Assembly: GCA_028023455.1 (NCBI GenBank)
Contig: JAQFVV010006738.1
Span: 17,501 to 81,500, forward strand
Direction of reading: 5' to 3'
Length of the DNA: 64,000 bases
Source of the DNA: Epiperipatus broadwayi
Taxonomy: Eukaryota; Onychophora; Udeonychophora; Euonychophora; Peripatidae
Position numbers and translations under genes: made by a program. Below, piece by piece: positions 59,985 through 64,000 of the stretch (position 1 is its first letter; each line of letters starts with the position of its first letter). The notes beneath the pieces are model-generated. The model was not told the DNA's origin, did not search any database, and was given only the letters and a program-made list of their open reading frames with translations.

Positions 59985-59986
59985 TT
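59906..59986. repeat. (ATT)n microsatellite
   Basis: Nearly pure TTA/ATT trinucleotide with one substitution toward the right end. Confidence 0.97.
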
Positions 59987-60649
59987 TTCATCATCATCCC
60001 ATCAGGATCAGTATTATTATTGTTGTTATTATTATTATTATATTAAACCCATTTGTGGGCAAGTTTTAAGTTATATATAGTATCGCAACCTGAAGTTATA
60101 TTTAAAATAGCCATGTAAGTTACTGTATTTAGACATAATTACTTGCAATTTTCTTGTCTTAAATTACTATACATAATACTTTTGCTACCAACATGTTAGC
60201 TAATTTTGAATAATGATTATGATAATAATATTTATTTGTTCAACTGAGTCACAAAATCAGGAGGTCAGTAAAGTTATATTACTTGAAGTATGCATACTAA
60301 TATACACGTTTTCTTGTTTTAAAAAAAAATGTAATAAGATACAAAACATTTGACATCCAAAGTGTGGGCTTCTAAAACTTACATCTCTTTTTTTCTTAAA
60401 GCATAAATCTAAACTAGTCAATAAATATTTAAAATTAACCCAAATTCACAACTCAAGCAGACTAGGCAAAAATAAACTTTAAAACACTAACAATGTTTTT
60501 ACTACTACAAGCAGACTTCTCAAGTGTAAAAAACTATAAAATCATAACATATTTAAAGTAAACATTAACCACAAATCCATTACATCCCATACATCCTTAA
60601 TATTAAAAAGAAAATATAAATAAGTTAATTGCTTCAGAATCACAAATGT

Positions 60650-61003
60650 TTAATAATAAAGATTCTTTAATTCCTTTTTTTTTATTTCATTTCTCTCAAA
60701 GAAGACAGCATTAACTTCATCAAAATTAATAGTGTAATTTGTATCTTTTTCTTGGATAAAGAAAACAGAAATACAATATTTATTTCTAACCCTATTTTTA
60801 TGTACTTTTATTCTTTCATTTAAGCTCAAACTACTCTGACTTAAATATACTTTCTTACAAAAATAAAGGGTAGTATACACTATTTCAGGAATATTCTTTC
60901 TATCAAAAAATTCCTGTGCATTGTTCAATAAATTATTCATAGTAATAACTCTTTTCCAAGCAATTTTTTTTATTTCCAAACAAATTACTATTTTTACATT
61001 CAA
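60650..61003 (-). pseudogene. PLE GIY-YIG endonuclease, degenerate
   Basis: IVYTTLYFCKKVYLSQSSLS then NERIKVHKNRVRNKY follow the GIY-YIG layout (IVY, then VYL; R-x-x-x-H), and EKDTNYTINFDEVNAVFFER is the downstream block (normally ...T-G-H-x-I-x-F-D-E-V-K). Key glycines and the His of the TGH block are replaced. Stop codons separate it from the RT tail at 61015-61200. It is close to the copy at 63640-63916. Confidence 0.72.
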
Positions 61004-61206
61004 TTTTGTAAAAAGACAGTTTAAATGGTATTACAAATATTATTACTATTCAATAAAATACTTTTAACAAATTTATCTGAGTAGCCAACACTCAAAATTT
61101 TTTTATAAAATTGACCTTTTTGAAAGAAAGCTACCCCATTAGAATTATTTATTCTCTTCTTTCCATAACAATAATTTCTTAAAGCAGCTACTTTATCAGG
61201 TACAGA

Positions 61207-61479
61207 TTGATAGAGTTAAAGACTATAATTAAATTTGTTAACTATCAATCTCATAAGGTAGCTGTTTTAAGAAATTATTGTTATAAAAATAAAAGATTAA
61301 ATAATTCTTGTGGGACAGCTTTGTTTCAAAAAGGTAAAATTTATGAAGATTATTTGAGTGTTGGTTACTCTGATAAATTTGTTAGAAGTATTTTATTTAA
61401 TAGTTGTAATATTTGTAATTATGTAAAGGATAAAGAAAAGTATGATCTTATTTCTTTGCCATTTAAATTGTCTTGTTAA
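61207..61479 (+). pseudogene. PLE RT-tail fragment, plus piece
   Basis: A 90-codon frame with VAVLRNYCYKNKRLNNS, ALFQKGKIYEDYLSVGYSDK and FVRSILFNSCNICNYVKDKE. It is the coding counterpart, in inverted position, of 61015-61200. The G-Y-x-x-x-F block fits the stretch between the PLE RT and its endonuclease. It ends at the (TA)n tract without an endonuclease. Confidence 0.65.
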
Positions 61480-61489
61480 AAATATATAT

Positions 61490-62530
61490 ATATATATTTT
61501 AACAGTCAATGAAAGTGCCTTTAATGTATCCGCACTACAAGGGTGCCATCTAGGCATTTGAACCTAGAAAAATTTATATAATAGGCAGATATGTAAGTTA
61601 AGATTCAAAAAATTTTTTTATATATATTATTCTGACCGTTTGCCCAATGTCACTAGCTCATAGAGTAGCAGAGATTTAAACATTTTTATAAGTTTTAATA
61701 GATTTAGATTCTCAAAATATATTAATATTTAAAACAATAAAATAAAAGAAGCCACTGCCAGTAATTAACACACAAATAGATTTTATTAACGTACATTTAA
61801 AATTGAGGAATAAATTTATTCTTAGATTTTAACATTTGATTTTTTTAAATTTAAATTACTATTTTAAATAGACAGCACAGATGGATATTTAAATTATATT
61901 TTACTTTAGCATGTCGAGTATAGATAGGCTACATAGATTTTTTCCACTTAAAAACTAATCAAAACATTCATTCAATCTCAGACTAAAAGTTCGTAGCCAA
62001 CCCAATGTCAGCTTCCAGTCGCAACCAATGTAATATGAAGATGCTAGCATAAAACCATGCCAACAGGAATGTGCATCTGACAGTGTGATATTATTTGAAG
62101 GAAATGATCTGTGTCCAGAACAGGAATGTGCATCTGTCTGACTAAGGAATCATGTATATAATTTTTTAAGAGTGCTACGTATGGGGGAGAGCGGACTTTC
62201 TGATGACATAAATCCCTGTCCATAAAGCTAGAAAGGGTTAGTGGCGCTGGAAATACATCTGCGACCATTTCAATGATATGACTGCCTCTTTGGGGTCATG
62301 CATTCAGTTGGGCACATTGCCCTATATGCTAAACACCCTTCACATTACATTGATATAAACACCCATATATCCCTCCACAAGCATTGTCCTAACTATGAAA
62401 CAAATAGCCTGAAATTAACCCCTTAAAATAAACATAAACGAATTTAAACATAGTTATTAATTTTTATCCATGCAGCTATCCATACCCAACTTTCAATTTA
62501 ATACATTTTAGTTAAAACATAACACACACA
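61490..62530 (-). repeat. R2150 repeat, diverged inverted partial copy
   Basis: Reading the minus strand from about 62530 gives AAAGTTGGGTATGGATAGCT (compare 10600) and TTCAGGCTATTTGTTTCATAG (compare 10180). Then come the ACTCGACAT region, AATTACTGGCAGTGGCTT (compare 11075) and the terminal CACCCTTGTAGTGCGGAT and CTTTCATTGACTGTTAAAA before (TA)n (compare 11270-11312). It is strongly diverged, with extra sequence around 62060-62160, where a ~20-base word with GAATGTGCATCTG is repeated. Confidence 0.65.
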
Positions 62531-63630
62531 AAAAAAATGGAAATGATTGCTTAAACATCTGCATAAAAAATATTAATAATTGAATTTGCATTCTTTAATT
62601 CAGATAAGAGTTCTTATTTTCAGCTACTAATTCATTGCAATTTTAGAAAAGTTCTTATTAGATAGACACAAGAGTTCATATTTTACAGATTGAGTAGATT
62701 TAGATGTCCATCTTCATGATCACTTTCGTAGATTTTGTCCTTCTTTGAAACAAAACCACTACTTGCCATTCATTTGGTCAGGAACTGTCATCCAGAGGCG
62801 TCAGCTGGTTGTCCGGAAAATTAAATTTATTGCAGACTTCCACATCGTGAAAATCTGCAATATAGCCAATTATAATGATATAGTCATAGTCAGCTCTCAG
62901 ATCACAATTATAATAATAATTTGGCTTTTATATTTTTACTAGTCTCTTATCATCCAATCTTTGGATTCAACCAGCAAGATGTCAGTAATCCTTTCATGTT
63001 TCAGTTATGGTCCATGCTGTCATTTTCATGCTTGCATTGGTCATTTAATTTATTTGTATTCTCTTACCATTTAATTTATTTTAAGTGCCTCAAGGACTAG
63101 TTTGCTTTCGAACAATCATTTAATTAATAAAACAATCATTTCCATTTTCTAAGATTATAGAAATCAACATTATTTCTATTTTTAAAATATCAGTCTTTAT
63201 ATTTTTACTTTTTTACAAAAAAAAATACTTTCAAATACTTTTTCTTAAAATAGTTTAAGTTTTCCATCTGCGCGACAATATATATATTAAACAACTTTTA
63301 ATTTTCAGTTTTTAAGTTTTTTTTCTTTTTAATAAATCAATTTTATTTACGATCTTTTTATTTTCATTTTAAAATAATGTGACGGCATATTATATTCTGT
63401 TACAATAATCCCAGTGCATAATGCTATCCTGAAATAAATATACAAATATTAAGCAATTAAATCATCCCACATGATTAAGAAATCCAGTACTGCCCTCTGT
63501 GAACTAATATATAAATACATTAGAGTTTGTATTACAAAATAGCCAGGTCAAAATGGAATATATATATATATATATAGTAATTTGTTGGAAATATGAAAAG
63601 TGCTTGAAAAAAGGGGTATTACTTTCAATA
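62531..63630. other. Non-coding stretch
   Basis: No supported gene. (TA)n tracts at about 63271 and 63557; the second lies just before the final PLE piece. Confidence 0.55.
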
Positions 63631-63639
63631 ATTTATTAA

Positions 63640-63916
63640 ATAATACAAAGGAAATTTTTCATGCAAAGACTATTCCTGGAATAATGTATATGATCCCATA
63701 TTTTTGTAAAAAGGTATATATAGATCAGAGTAGTTTGAGCTTTAATGAAAAAAGAGGAGTCATAAAATTATGATTAGAAATAAATATCTTAGTTCTGCTT
63801 TATATATCTATGAAAAAGACACAGGCCACACTATTAGTTTTGATGAAGTTAAGATTATCTTTTTAAAAAGAAATGAAATTAAAAAAATTAAAGAATCTTT
63901 ATTTTTAAAATTTTAA
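63640..63916 (+). pseudogene. PLE GIY-YIG endonuclease fragment with frameshift
   Basis: The first frame encodes IPYFCKKVYIDQSSLSFNEK, the GIY-YIG core with YID in place of YIG. After a frame change near 63770 the reading continues RNKYLSSALYIYEKDTGHTI then SFDEVKIIFLKRNEIKK, where the PLE-typical D-T-G-H-x-I-x-F-D-E-V-K block is well kept, and ends at a stop near 63914. It is closely related to 60650-61003. Confidence 0.75.
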
Positions 63917-64000
63917 GATCCTGAAGCAAATAAGTTATTTAAAAGTTCTTTTAAAATTAAGGGGGTTTGGGAGGTAAGTTGAATTGTGAGTAATGCTATG

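Larger units (their letters stand above)
60605..61480. mobile_element. Third Penelope-like element, head-to-head pieces
   Basis: A minus piece (61200 down to ~60605) and a plus piece (about 61207-61480) share inverted segments 61015-61200 and 61250-61445. Both encode the same block, GCTACTTT/AAAGTAGC-side sequence translating to V-A-x-L-R-N-Y-C-Y and SVGYSDKFV. The minus piece continues into a GIY-YIG region; the plus piece stops at a (TA)n tract at 61481, where the inverted R2150 copy begins. The design is the same as in the two other PLE pairs. Confidence 0.78.

Overview
The window looks like gene-poor nuclear DNA of a metazoan, probably an invertebrate. It is very AT-rich and has no bacterial-style packing of ORFs. 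It holds spliced exon-like segments with GT/AG borders, five tRNA-derived SINEs with target-site duplications, LINEs, Penelope-like elements (PLEs) carrying GIY-YIG endonucleases, a Ty3/Gypsy element, a non-autonomous hAT element, foldback repeats and many microsatellites. The species cannot be named from this sequence alone.

Host coding content is very small. Two minus-strand exons, at 43843-44196 and 5884-6240, have good splice borders. Both are multiples of three with phase 1 at each end, and their ~118-residue products look distantly alike. The simplest reading is one large minus-strand gene with a repeated, probably extracellular, domain (one exon per repeat) and an intron of about 37.6 kb filled with repeats. 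The product was not identified. Two weaker exon or ORF candidates (4918-5067 and around 38219-38386) are listed with low confidence.

Layout. 0.8-4.0 kb: decayed RTE-like LINE on the minus strand, next to a (TAA)n tract. 5.9-6.2 kb: host exon. 6.5-7.2 kb: foldback repeats. 9.2-14.1 kb: two near-identical direct copies of a ~2.15 kb repeat. 16.2-18.7 kb: two PLE pieces head to head around a long palindrome. 18.7-31 kb: mostly non-coding, with local duplications, SINEs and foldbacks. 31.1-31.6 kb: hAT-type non-autonomous element. 31.6-43.8 kb: mostly featureless, with microsatellites, palindromes and tandem duplications. 43.8-44.2 kb: host exon. 45.5-49.6 kb: Ty3/Gypsy element with a 5' LTR, a Ser-tRNA-like primer site and an almost intact gag-pol, but no 3' LTR. 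50-53.8 kb: foldback repeats, a (TC)n tract and a decayed PLE. 54-59.2 kb: a second decayed LINE on the minus strand, split by a nested PLE and preceded by the 3' end of a sister copy. 60.6-64 kb: further PLE pieces and an inverted, diverged third copy of the 2.15 kb repeat.

No operon-like or pathway organisation is present. The recurring theme is element architecture. PLE pieces sit in inverted head-to-head pairs. A foldback family carries tRNA B-box-like sequence in its arms. Element ends repeatedly coincide with short (TA)n tracts. Every protein-coding mobile element seen is broken by stops, frameshifts, lost catalytic residues or truncation.
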